A stretch of DNA of 11,744 bases from CAJBLF01 sp964560855 (lineage in GTDB: Bacteria; Patescibacteriota; Gracilibacteria; Absconditabacterales; Absconditicoccaceae), in contig CAZLLU010000025.1 of NCBI GenBank assembly GCA_964560855.1, positions 1 through 11,744 on the forward strand, written 5' to 3'. The translations under genes were made by a program, and so were the position numbers. Under the pieces are notes generated by a model. It had not been told where the DNA came from. It searched no databases and worked only from the letters and a program-made list of their open reading frames with translations. Of this stretch, positions 1-7,696 are shown piece after piece (within the stretch, counting starts at the first letter, position 1; each line of letters starts with the position of its first letter).

Positions 1-2078
1 ACTCTTTTTTTGATATCGCTATTAAATGAGATATGCGCTAATATATCAAAAATATCGCTATCTTGAGCAGAAAACATAGTTTTGAGATCTTCTAACTGTT
101 CTTTGTCTATACCTACATCACTCAATTTGTTGAGTAATTTTTCTCTTGTTTCTGGATTGGCTCGCAGCGTCCTAAGCTGTTGTTCGTCCTTGTAGAGCTC
201 AGGAAGTTTACCGATAAGTTTTTGCAAAAATTCTGTAGCAGAGACTGGTTTGCCGTTTTCATCGATATATCTCGTTTCTATGTTTGTTATTTTCAAAACT
301 CTATCATCAGCAAGTTGCACTTCTAGTTTTTCTTTTGGTGTAAATTCTTCTTCTCTAGATTTTGGAGGTAATTCTTTGTGAGGTTTACTTTCTTCAGATC
401 ATCATGTAGCTGAGCTTTCTGTTTCTTCTAATGCTTCACCATCCCAGTTATCATCATAAAACTTATTTGTTGCACCAGTAAAATCAATGATAGTAAAGAA
501 ATCTTTTCCATCAAACAATCTTGTTCCTCTTCCGATGATTTGCTTAAATTCCACCATAGAGCCAATATTTCTCAGTAGAACAATATTTCTCACATTTTTG
601 GCATCCACTCAGGTTGTCAGCATCTGTGAAGACGTCAAAATCGTAGGAATAGTTTTGTCATTGTCCTGAAACCTCTCGAGATACGTTCTTCCAATCTCTC
701 ATTCATTGCTCGTCACTCTGACACAATAATCAGGATCTTTTATGGTTTTGTAGGTATTGATACTATCTCTCATTCTCAGTGCATGACTCTGATCTACACA
801 AAAAACAATTGTCTTTTCGAGTGGATTGATATTTTCCAAAATACTTTTTGCGACAAGGTCATTTCTTTCTGGTACGACAATAGTCTTGTCAAAATCTTGG
901 ATTTCATATACAGTCTTTTCTGCTTGTCCTTTAACAATTTTATCTGCTGAGGTAAGCACTAATTCATCGATACTCGTTCGGATCCTTTTGACTTTGTATG
1001 GAGAAAGAAAGCCATCATTTATTCCATCTTTGAGTGAATACTGATATACTGGCTCGCCGAAATATCTGTAGGTGTCGATATTATCCTCTCTTTTTGGTGT
1101 CGCAGTCATCCCGAGATGAACAGCACTAGAAAAATATTTGAGGATATCATGCCGAGATCACGCCTCATTTGTTCCTCCCCTATGACACTCATCTATGATA
1201 ACCAAATCAAAGAAATCTGACGGATATTGTTTGTAATAATTTTTCATATCTTCTTCTGCGTATTCTTCTTCTCCTTCTGGCTTGTCTCACACTATCGCCT
1301 GATAAATTGCGAAGAATACATTAGCATTGGTAGGAACTTTTCCATTTCTTTTTTTTACCTCCACACCGGTTACCTTGACAATATCTTTTTCCAAAGGGTT
1401 AAACGTATTGATTGCTTGGTCTACAAGAATGTTTCTATCAGCCAAAAAGAGTATTCTTGGCCTTCTCTGTGTTCCGTCAATCGCCCATTTTGCTTGAAAA
1501 AGTTTCCACACTATCTGAAATGCAATAAACGTTTTTCCTGTCCCTGTAGCTAGTGTAAGCAATACTCTTTGCTTGCCTTCCGTAATCGCTTCCAAAGCTT
1601 TTTGGATAGCAATTTCTTGATAATATCTCGGTTTCATTGGTCCGGCAATATGATACGGCTGACTAAGCACCATATCTTTGACAAGATCTTGAGGATCTAC
1701 AATGCGATGATACAATTCTTCGGGACTCGGATACTTATCAACAAATTTTCCTTTCCCTTCCTGAAGATCAAATTCGTATATTTTCTGTCCATTGGTAGTA
1801 TAAAGAAATCTAAGGTGTAATTTATTTCCGTAGTCTTTGACCTGTTCTAATCATTCTGTTGGTTCTTTGTTGTAACTTTTTGCTTCGATTATAGCAAGTT
1901 TTATTCCGTTATATCTAAGTACATAATCAGCAAAGCATTGTTTCCCTCTTTTCCCTCAGACCAATTTTCTTCCATCAGTAAAATAATATTCTCTGATGAT
2001 ATGGTCTTCAGTTCGTCAATCATCTCTAAGTTTTGGGTCGATAAATTTCGCCCTAGTATCTGATTCAGAATGTGTCAT
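1..2078 (-). CDS. hsdR: Type I restriction enzyme R subunit (HsdR, EcoEI-like), cut by the left window edge
   Basis: This is the ATP-driven DNA translocase and nuclease subunit of a type I restriction-modification system. With TGA read as Gly, 692 residues are open from the ATG at 2078 to the window edge; EcoEI-type subunits are somewhat longer, so the C-terminus is missing. Domains in order: an N-terminal PD-(D/E)XK nuclease (D51, E65-A-K67); helicase motif I ATGTGKT at 177-183; DEAD-box motif DECH at 296-299; TATPKR; a second RecA lobe with TTGVDA and QIIGRGTR; and the EcoEI-type C-terminal domain. Conserved tryptophans are encoded by CGA at 2013-2015 (Gly-Trp of the N-terminus), CGG at 1152-1154 (S-W before xILKYF) and CGA at 162-164 (LWANPETR). 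The gene is richer in A/T-ending codons than its neighbours, which hints at transfer from a relative with the same code. No HsdM or HsdS gene is visible; they may lie beyond the edge. Confidence 0.95.
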
Positions 2079-2094
2079 GTTTGTTTGGCAACAT

Positions 2095-2144
2095 AAAAAA
2101 AATTGGATTGAAATATATATACTTATTTCCTAAGAAAATCCAAT
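2095..2144 (-). terminator. Terminator-like hairpin just upstream of hsdR
   Basis: The arms ATTGGATT (2102-2109) and AATCCAAT (2137-2144) form a perfect 8-bp stem. On the minus strand the stem is followed by an 8-base T run (A run at 2095-2102 on the plus strand). It lies downstream of the membrane-protein gene ending at 2210 and ends about 16 bases before the hsdR ATG, so it is either a second terminator for that gene or an element in the hsdR leader. A TATATA stretch inside the loop (about 2113-2118) could be the hsdR -10 box; this is an inference. Confidence 0.5.
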
Positions 2145-2154
2145 CTTAATGTAG

Positions 2155-2179
2155 AAAAAAATCCCGTATGAATACCGGA
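2155..2179 (-). terminator. Rho-independent terminator after the polytopic membrane protein gene
   Basis: On the minus strand TCCGGTA (2179-2173) pairs with TACGGGA (2168-2162) with a single mismatch across a TTCA loop, and 7 T follow directly (A run 2155-2161). It lies about 30 bases beyond the TAA stop at 2210-2212. Confidence 0.7.
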
Positions 2180-2209
2180 ATCTTTTCATGAAAGATAAAA
2201 TCAGATATA

Positions 2210-3523
2210 TTAATGTATATTTTGAATCTTCCCTAAATACCTCGCCGCATAATACACTATCATACTTTGTAGTCAAACATATACCAATACCAAGAAGAAA
2301 ATCAATTCTCCTGGCAATCCGGTATACAACAACAATATCACATTGACGACCATCGCTGCGATACACGAGATGATCCGATAAATATAATCCGTCTTGCTGA
2401 ATATCTTGGCCAACATCGGTACCCTATGTGCATAGAAAATCATCCCTGCGCTCCGGACGTTCCGGATAATACCCCGCGTCACTACTGCACCGACATCGCC
2501 GTTGAAATACGAGAAAAGGCTCACATAGATCGCGAAGTTGATGACTAGGAAAACCACGAGGTTCTGGATAATGCTGTTGTAGCCGACTCTCTTGAGTAAG
2601 AGGACGTTCGCCACGAACGCGACGATCGTGATCCGGTAAAAGAGATGGCTGATACCTGTGAAGGTAGATATGTTGGTGATATACGTGATGATCAGGATGA
2701 AAATCAGGATGATATTGAAGAGTTCGAGGATACGCTTGATTGCGCCCGGCATCGTCTCAACGAACGTATAGAGGCGTTCGATCAGCGGTAAACGGAACTG
2801 CTTCTTGACCTTGGTGATGCGCTCGCCCGCGAGGATACGTCTGACAGAGATCTCCTTCTTTTTTTCCTCGGACACCGGCGTCAATTGGAACACTTTAGCG
2901 ATAAGCGCATAGAGTCAGGTCAGGATGAGGATATTAACGCTCAACGCTATATATATATTTTTTATCTGTTCAAAAACGACGAAGAAAATGGTTCCCAATG
3001 AGAGGATCGCTAATTTGTATCGGAGATACTTCTCCACGCCTTTATACTGTCCGATAATGAAAATCATAAATGCTACAATACCCAGGTGCATGACCCGCAG
3101 CATCGCAAACATATTGAAAAACAATCCTCGTCCTCAGAGTGCCAACGCAATCATCAGTATCAAGAAGATGGCGAGATAGAATCCGAGTTGAAAGACCATC
3201 GTTCCATCTCTATAATCAGTAAGGATAGATCACATCCAAAGGATCAAATTGAGCGCCAACAACCCTAACGCCACATAGATCGACTCCATGCCGAAGTACG
3301 TCATCATACCAAATAATCCTGCCATGATAATGACTCGCGCAATATACAAGGCATATCTCTGTAGTAATGCTTTACCTTCTATCTTGATCGTCTGTGTCGC
3401 ACCATAGTACCCGAAAAATATACCCACGAAGATCAGCGGGATAAACGCGAGATACCACAAGCCTATGCCATTAAAGAACAGCACGAAGCCTATGATGACG
3501 ATGGACAAGAATAATAAAGCCAT
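2210..3523 (-). CDS. Polytopic membrane protein of unknown function (437 aa)
   Basis: I do not recognise the family. The frame is open from the ATG at 3523 (an in-frame TAG lies four codons upstream) to the TAA at 2210-2212 when TGA is read as Gly (in-frame TGA at 3230-3232, 3134-3136, 2915-2917 and 2273-2275). The N-terminal half, about residues 1-212, is a series of roughly six to seven hydrophobic segments. A basic and charged, probably cytoplasmic stretch follows (about 213-258, with a KKK cluster and many Arg/Lys/Glu). Four or five further membrane segments follow, and the protein ends in VYYAARYLGKI. A CGA codon at 3128-3130 sits inside a hydrophobic segment (GGxGLFF), where Trp is more plausible than Arg. 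It is downstream of, and co-directional with, the membrane protein at 3686-4828, which ends with a similar AARY motif, so the two may act together. A secretion or surface-assembly role is possible but unproven. Confidence 0.85.
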
Positions 3524-3544
3524 ACAAGATATCTAAACGATTAA

Positions 3545-3680
3545 AGATGATGAAAGATGAATGATTAATGATTAATGATGAATGATGTTGGTTTTATCTC
3601 TTCATCCACTATTGTGATACGCGATAGTCTATTTCAGTAATACCATCATTATTCATTTTTCATTATTCATTATTAATTAT
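3545..3680. repeat. AT-rich inverted and short direct repeats between two membrane-protein genes
   Basis: The stretch 3545-3587 is built of repeated ATGAATG and ATTAATG units. The stretch 3643-3680 is its imperfect reverse complement (ATTATTCAT units), with about 55 bases between. Together they could fold into a long imperfect hairpin downstream of the gene ending at 3686. No coding potential was seen. Confidence 0.55.
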
Positions 3681-3699
3681 TTCGCCTAAAGGGCGAAAT
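3679..3699 (-). repeat. 8-bp perfect hairpin spanning the stop codon of the coiled-coil membrane protein
   Basis: ATTTCGCC (3679-3686) and GGCGAAAT (3692-3699) form a stem whose short loop contains most of the TAG stop (3686-3688). No T run follows on the minus strand, so it is not a canonical intrinsic terminator. It may mark the 3' end of the transcript. Confidence 0.45.
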
Positions 3700-4828
3700 T
3701 AGTAGTCACCGCTCGCATCAAAATATAATGCAACAATATCGCAACTACTATAATGAGCAATAATCTGCCGATGTTTTTATTCCTGAAATATCTCGCCGCG
3801 AAGATAACCATTCATCGTAACCCGACGGACATCAATACGTAGGACAATCCAAACTGGTTGACGGAGAAGAGGTAAATTTCGTTTGCGAGCGTATATACGC
3901 CGAGCAAACACACGACCACGAGCATAATGAGTTCGACGATATCGTATGCTCCATGAAGCAATCCTGGCACGTCGGCGAGCTTGAGCAGTAAATCTTTTTG
4001 CAGGAATTTCCGATAGATCGCGCCCGGTCCAAATGATGCATAATCCTGGTTCTTTAGCGATATCTTAGCGCCCAATCCTTTGAGTATCTTGACGTTTTCC
4101 ATGCGTTCCAGCTCCTTGTCTACATCTGTCGTAGTCACCAAGGAATCGGTAGCAATAGTGATATTCGGATCGTTGATAGCGGCGAAATATTCGTCGTCGA
4201 TCCTCTCGAGGATCTTGAACAGCTCTTGGATTCTTTCCCTGATTTTCTCGAAATTGGTGCCCATCCTGAGCTTTTTGAGGTCTTCCGCGATCTCCTTGAT
4301 TTTTTTCATATCCTGCACCCCTATTTTCCCTTCTGATCTCTTGAGGGTCAGATCGGTTTTTTCAAATACTCTATCCAATATTTTTTTCGCTGATTCTAAT
4401 TTTACGTCCTCATAGACCTTTCTCTCTTTTTCCTCTTCATCAGTGATCTGCTGCTGAATCTCGTTCTTTTTTTTCTCTGCCTCTGTCTTGGCCTGAGCGA
4501 TGATCATATCGCTTTCCTTTGGCGTAATTGACATAACGAAACGATTGATGGTCCTGAGGTTGAACCCCACGAACGTGAAAAAATTCGCGGCCTCTTGAAG
4601 GTCGGTGTATTTGGTAACGAGCTCTATGGTCTGGAAATTCTGCTCTATCGTGAAATAGACATCTCAGAATGTCTTCTTGTCTTCAGTAAATTCCTTGACG
4701 GAGAGAATGAGGACACCTGTCTCTTCGAGGAGTTTCCTGGCCAATAAGGTGGAATCCACGCCCATCAAAAGTTCTACCGTGTATTTCTGATCCTTCTCTT
4801 GTTTGATACCGTTTACACTGAATGTCAT
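3686..4828 (-). CDS. Coiled-coil membrane protein of unknown function (380 aa)
   Basis: I do not recognise the family with confidence. The start is the ATG at 4828, 15 bases after an in-frame TAA; the stop is the TAG at 3686-3688. TGA is Gly at 4664-4666 and 3812-3814. Residues 1-100 form a small soluble domain (begins MTFSVNGIKQ, with an ALLARKLLEETG-like helix faintly reminiscent of the N-terminal module of GspF/PilC proteins; weak). Residues about 105-235 are rich in Lys, Glu and Gln and predict a long coiled coil. The C-terminus holds about three hydrophobic helices (around residues 280-375), the last two separated by an AARYF plus basic stretch. CGA codons at 3815-3817 and 3713-3715 fall inside the hydrophobic segments, where Trp fits better than Arg; a CGG at 4016-4022 lies in IYxKF. 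It is followed by the polytopic membrane protein on the same strand, with a 162-base gap. Confidence 0.85.
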
Positions 4829-4859
4829 CACAAAAATATCAGGTTAAAAGCCATTTTTT

Positions 4860-4914
4860 GGCCTCACTTTATGCTTTTATATTGAAATTTCAAAGAAAAT
4901 CAATATAAGAGGCC
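4860..4914. repeat. Nested inverted repeat upstream of the coiled-coil membrane protein gene
   Basis: The inner arms TTATATTGA (4877-4885) and TCAATATAA (4900-4908) are perfect 9-bp reverse complements. The outer arms GGCCTC (4860-4865) and GAGGCC (4909-4914) are perfect 6-bp reverse complements; the right arms are contiguous and the left arms are 11 bases apart. It lies 32-86 bases before the start codon at 4828, so it could be an operator or a leader RNA structure. Confidence 0.6.
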
Positions 4915-5066
4915 CGTTAGAACAACCAAAAAGCTCACATTATGTTCGCGTAAAGAATGAAAAAAAATCCACATACGGGCGTAGCCCAAATACATCGATA
5001 ATTATAGTATAAAGGCCGTGAAAAATGAAGCGTGTCCTTTTTTCTTCTACCGAAACAACGAAAGGG

Positions 5067-5175
5067 TTTGTCTCCCCTTGTAAGGGAAGAAGCCGAAGGC
5101 AGAGGGGTTTAAATCCTCCACCCCGACAAATCCACCCCGACCCTCCTTGATAAAGGATGGTTGGGGTGGATTTGT
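5067..5175. repeat. Palindromic repeat element (copy 1) plus a long hairpin
   Basis: The segment 5067-5130 begins TTTGTCTCCCC and ends CCCCGACAAA, with inner CCCCTTGTAAGGG and GCCGAAGGC hairpin pieces. It overlaps a second hairpin with perfect 13-bp arms, ACAAATCCACCCC (5126-5138) and its reverse complement (5163-5175), and a CTCCTT-GATA-AAGGA centre. The same ends and a TAAATCCTCCACC-type core recur at 7542-7657, so this is a dispersed element rather than a local accident. No transposase gene is present. Confidence 0.65.
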
Positions 5176-5210
5176 TCGCTAAAAATGTCTTTACCACTAA
5201 TCCACTATAA

Positions 5211-5993
5211 ATGAAAAAACTTCTTCGGACCCTTGTGGTCATTATCCTCCTTTTGGGAGCATGATTCATGTACATCGTCAAAAATCCGGAACTTCCGATT
5301 TCGCAAAAAATCCTCACCACTATCGGTCTCGATATGGCGGATGAAAACGAACAAGCAGCGATAGACCCCAACTGCACCAGCTATTTCGACGGATGTAATA
5401 CCTGTATGGTCTCTGGCGGTGTAATCGAATGATGCACTAGAATGTTTTGTGAAACTCCAGCTGAACCACAATGTCTTGAATACAAACGAACCGGTATGGA
5501 TCTGACGAATTGCGTAAGTTATTTCGACGGATGTAACAATTGTACTGTCAAAGATGGCAGACCAAATGCATGTACGCTTATGTACTGCGAGACACCAGAA
5601 GAACCTAAATGTAACGAATATGCAACTGGTGATGCTGTAAAACTCGACTTAACGAACTGCACCAGCTACTTCGATGGCTGTAATACATGTAGTGTCAAAG
5701 ACGGTAAACCAGATGTTTGTACGGAAATGTACTGTGAAACACCTGCGGAACCTAAATGCTTGGAATTCACTGAAGAGACCATATCTACTGAAGAAGGATG
5801 AGCAGTTTCTGGAAACCCAGACGAAGACGAAACCGTCTGTACTATGGAATACGCACCAGTCTGTGCTAGCGTAGCCGTACAATGCGTCAAGGCGCCATGT
5901 CCACCGATTGAACAGACGTTCGGAAATAAATGCATGATGAACGCCAACAAACTCGCCACCTACCTCCACGACGGCGAATGCACTACTGAATAA
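5211..5993 (+). CDS. Secreted or anchored Cys-rich repeat protein with a Kazal-like domain (260 aa)
   Basis: The start is the ATG at 5211, directly after an in-frame TAA; the stop is the TAA at 5991. TGA is Gly at 5262-5264, 5430-5432 and 5799-5801. Residues 1-22 are a positively charged N-terminus plus one hydrophobic helix (signal peptide or anchor; no lipobox Cys). Three tandem repeats of about 46-49 residues begin at residues 54, 100 and 149. Each carries six Cys in the pattern NC-x5-6-GC-N-x-C-...-C-x4-C-ETPxEPxC. Residues 210-257 match the Kazal-type protease inhibitor pattern: six Cys, a YAPVC core (C218), FGNKC and a closing HDGEC. There are 24 Cys in the mature part, all in groups of six, which suggests three disulfides per module outside the cytoplasm. 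The repeats are also similar at DNA level, so recent duplication is likely. A protease-inhibitor or surface-binding role is inference; the repeat family is not known to me. Confidence 0.88.
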
Positions 5994-6009
5994 TAATTTT
6001 TAATTTTTG

Positions 6010-6061
6010 AATTTGAAATTTGGAAACTTATCCACTCTTTGATGTTTTAAAATTTCAAATT
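6010..6061. repeat. 12-bp perfect inverted repeat between the Cys-rich gene and the ATPase gene
   Basis: AATTTGAAATTT (6010-6021) and AAATTTCAAATT (6050-6061) are perfect reverse complements separated by 28 bases, 17 bases after the TAA of the upstream gene. Further AAATTGTAAATTTTAAATTGTAAATT-like direct repetition follows to 6080. It may work as a bidirectional 3'-end hairpin; no strong T run was seen. Confidence 0.5.
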
Positions 6062-6089
6062 GTAAATTTTAAATTGTAAATTATCTTCT

Positions 6090-7532
6090 ATGGAAGCTAT
6101 AAAGGGAAACTCATTCCTCGACCAATACTTCGACGAGACGACGATGTCCTTTCACATCAAGGAAGGCTGTCCCATCCTGAGGAAAAAATGAACGCCAGGC
6201 AATCGGAAACCGATCGTCGACGAGAAGTCCATGAGCAAAGAAGAAATGAATGATATGATCGACAAGATCTACAAAGAGATAGAAGCCAGACCGGACGGCG
6301 TCATGGAGATTGACAGGAAACTGTCGAAAGTCCTTCAATTGGGTCCGTATAGAATAGTAATTGTCTATCCACCATTGTCTGATGGCCTGGAAATGACCAT
6401 CGTCAAACCGATCAGAAAGTTGAGTATCGAAGATTATAATCTGGATAAAGAAGTTTTTGAGCTCCTGAGGAATCAAGCGAAATGAATTTTGGTCTCTTGA
6501 TCGCCAGGAAGCGGAAAAACTACGTTCGCGCAAGCACTGATTGACCTCTATCACAAAGATAATAATATCATCAAGACTATTGAATCGCCACGTGACCTCT
6601 TGGTTAGCGATGATATCGTCCAATATAGTTTCACGTATGGAACCCATGATGAAGTCAGAGATATCTTATTGCTTTCGAGACCTGATTATACCGTGTATGA
6701 TGAAGTAAGAAATAAATCTGATTTTGAACTCTACAAGGACTTGAGATTGACGGGAATATGATTGGTGTGAGTAATTCACGCGACGAGAGCAGTAGATAGT
6801 ATACAAAGGTTCTTATGAACGATAGAAATGGGAATCATCCCGCAGGTCATCGACACGGTCATCTATATCCAGAAAGGAGCTATCTCCGAAATCTACAATC
6901 TCCAATTGACGGTGAAAATACCGGAATGAATGGAATCGGAAGATCTAGCAAGACCGGTGATTGTCGTGACGAGTTTCTTGAGCAAGCAAGTCGAATATGA
7001 AATCTATACGTTCGGAGAACAAATAGTCGTCATGCCATTGAACGAAACTGCTGAAGATGGTACGGTGACTCCTATCCAAAGCAAAGGCAAGACCGCCATG
7101 AGCGAATACGCCAAACATACTATCACCCAGAAGCTGCAGCAACTATTGCCTTGCGACTTCCTCGTGAAGATAAAATGAAGTTCAAACTTAGCGCTCTATA
7201 TCCCAGACATCTACAAGGGCCGCGTGATAGGAAAATCAGGAGCAAACATCAATGACCTAGAGAAATCATTGGGACTCAAGATAGATATCAAAAGCTTTAA
7301 TGAACTGCCGCTGCTCGACGTGAAGACAAGAGTCAGCACGCCAAAGAAGAACGCAAGAACCGATATATCATTCCCGAAAGAGTACGCAGGCCAAAACATC
7401 TGCTTCCTCATCGGAGACGAAATCGCTTACTTTACTGCCGACGAGAGCGGTATCGTGACCATCAAAAATAAGGAGCTCGTCAAAGCAATCGGCAAACGCT
7501 GATTCATCATCGTAGATACCAACAAACTATAA
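6090..7532 (+). CDS. PilT-family ATPase with C-terminal KH domain (COG1855-like, lacking the PIN domain), 480 aa
   Basis: The order of motifs matches the archaeal-type COG1855 ATPases. An N-terminal module begins at FDETTMSFHIKEG, followed by KKGTPGNxK. Walker A GSPGSGKT is at residues 137-144, where the first Gly is a TGA codon (6498-6500). Then come an ESPRDL motif, a Walker-B-like region DYTVYDEVR (D204, E205), VIHATRAVDSIQRF, an ARPVIVV-EYEIYTFGEQ segment, and a KH domain with the GKSG loop at 381-384. Nine in-frame TGA codons are read as Gly (6189, 6483, 6498, 6759, 6768, 6816, 6927, 7176, 7500). CGG at 6204-6206 occupies the family's Trp (PGxW). Archaeal relatives usually carry an N-terminal PIN nuclease domain; here the ATG at 6090 opens directly before the ATPase part, and AT-rich non-coding DNA precedes it. 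The KH domain suggests nucleic-acid binding. The exact role is not known to me; a pilus motor is less likely than an RNA-linked ATPase. Confidence 0.92.
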
Positions 7533-7541
7533 AACAAATAA

Positions 7542-7657
7542 TTTGTCTCCCTTTTATAAAGGGAGAGGAATCCGCATTGTGCGGATGAGGGATTTAAGTC
7601 GAATATTCTAAATCCTCCACCACTCCGTGGTTCCCCTCCTTTACAAAGGAGGACAAA
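7542..7657. repeat. Palindromic repeat element (copy 2), MITE-like
   Basis: The element starts TTTGTCTCCC (7542) and ends GGAGGACAAA (7657), so its ends are near-perfect inverted repeats. Inside are three hairpins: CTCCCTTT-TAT-AAAGGGAG, TCCGCATTGTGCGGA, and CTCCTTTACAAAGGAG. The core TTTAAGT...TAAATCCTCCACC resembles copy 1 (5067-5130). It fills most of the 164-base gap between the ATPase and pyruvate kinase genes. It could be a non-autonomous mobile element or a REP-like sequence. No T run follows on the plus strand. Confidence 0.65.
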
Positions 7658-7696
7658 AAAAAGAACAAGTCTTTATATATTTAGTGTGTAGTAACA

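Larger units (their letters stand above)
4829..5210. other. Divergent intergenic region between the minus and plus gene blocks
   Basis: No gene is supported in these 382 bases. They separate divergently transcribed genes starting at 4828 (minus) and 5211 (plus), so both promoters are expected here. I see a nested inverted repeat (4860-4914), a GGGC-type short hairpin near 4977-4987, an AT-rich TATAGTATAAA stretch near 5003-5013 and a palindromic repeat block (5067-5175). Confidence 0.7.

Noticed and set aside
978..980. CGA in HsdR as further Trp evidence
   Set aside because: The column is variable in the family as I know it, so it neither supports nor opposes the reassignment; likewise the CGG at 10603, CGA at 11050, CGG at 8129, CGG at 5226 and CGA at 5487.
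2130..2366. 78-residue minus-strand open frame overlapping the end of the polytopic membrane protein
   Set aside because: Out of frame with the membrane protein, runs through the terminator hairpin and has no family features.
3545..3680. Possible CRISPR-like repeats
   Set aside because: The units are 7-8 bases, AT-rich and contiguous without unique spacers; low-complexity repeat instead.
4970..5045. Possible tRNA around the GGGCGTAGCCC hairpin
   Set aside because: No cloverleaf, no T-loop TTC motif and no acceptor pairing could be found.
4940..5471. Two overlapping minus-strand frames across the divergent region
   Set aside because: They run through the palindromic repeats and into the start of the Cys-rich gene; the translation has no domain signal.
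5649..5969. Overlapping minus-strand open frames of about 100 residues
   Set aside because: Antisense to the Cys-rich repeat gene; Cys codons on the plus strand create the openness.
6111..6647. 178-residue open frame on the minus strand
   Set aside because: Lies wholly antisense to the ATPase gene, whose protein matches a known family; no start context and no recognisable motifs.
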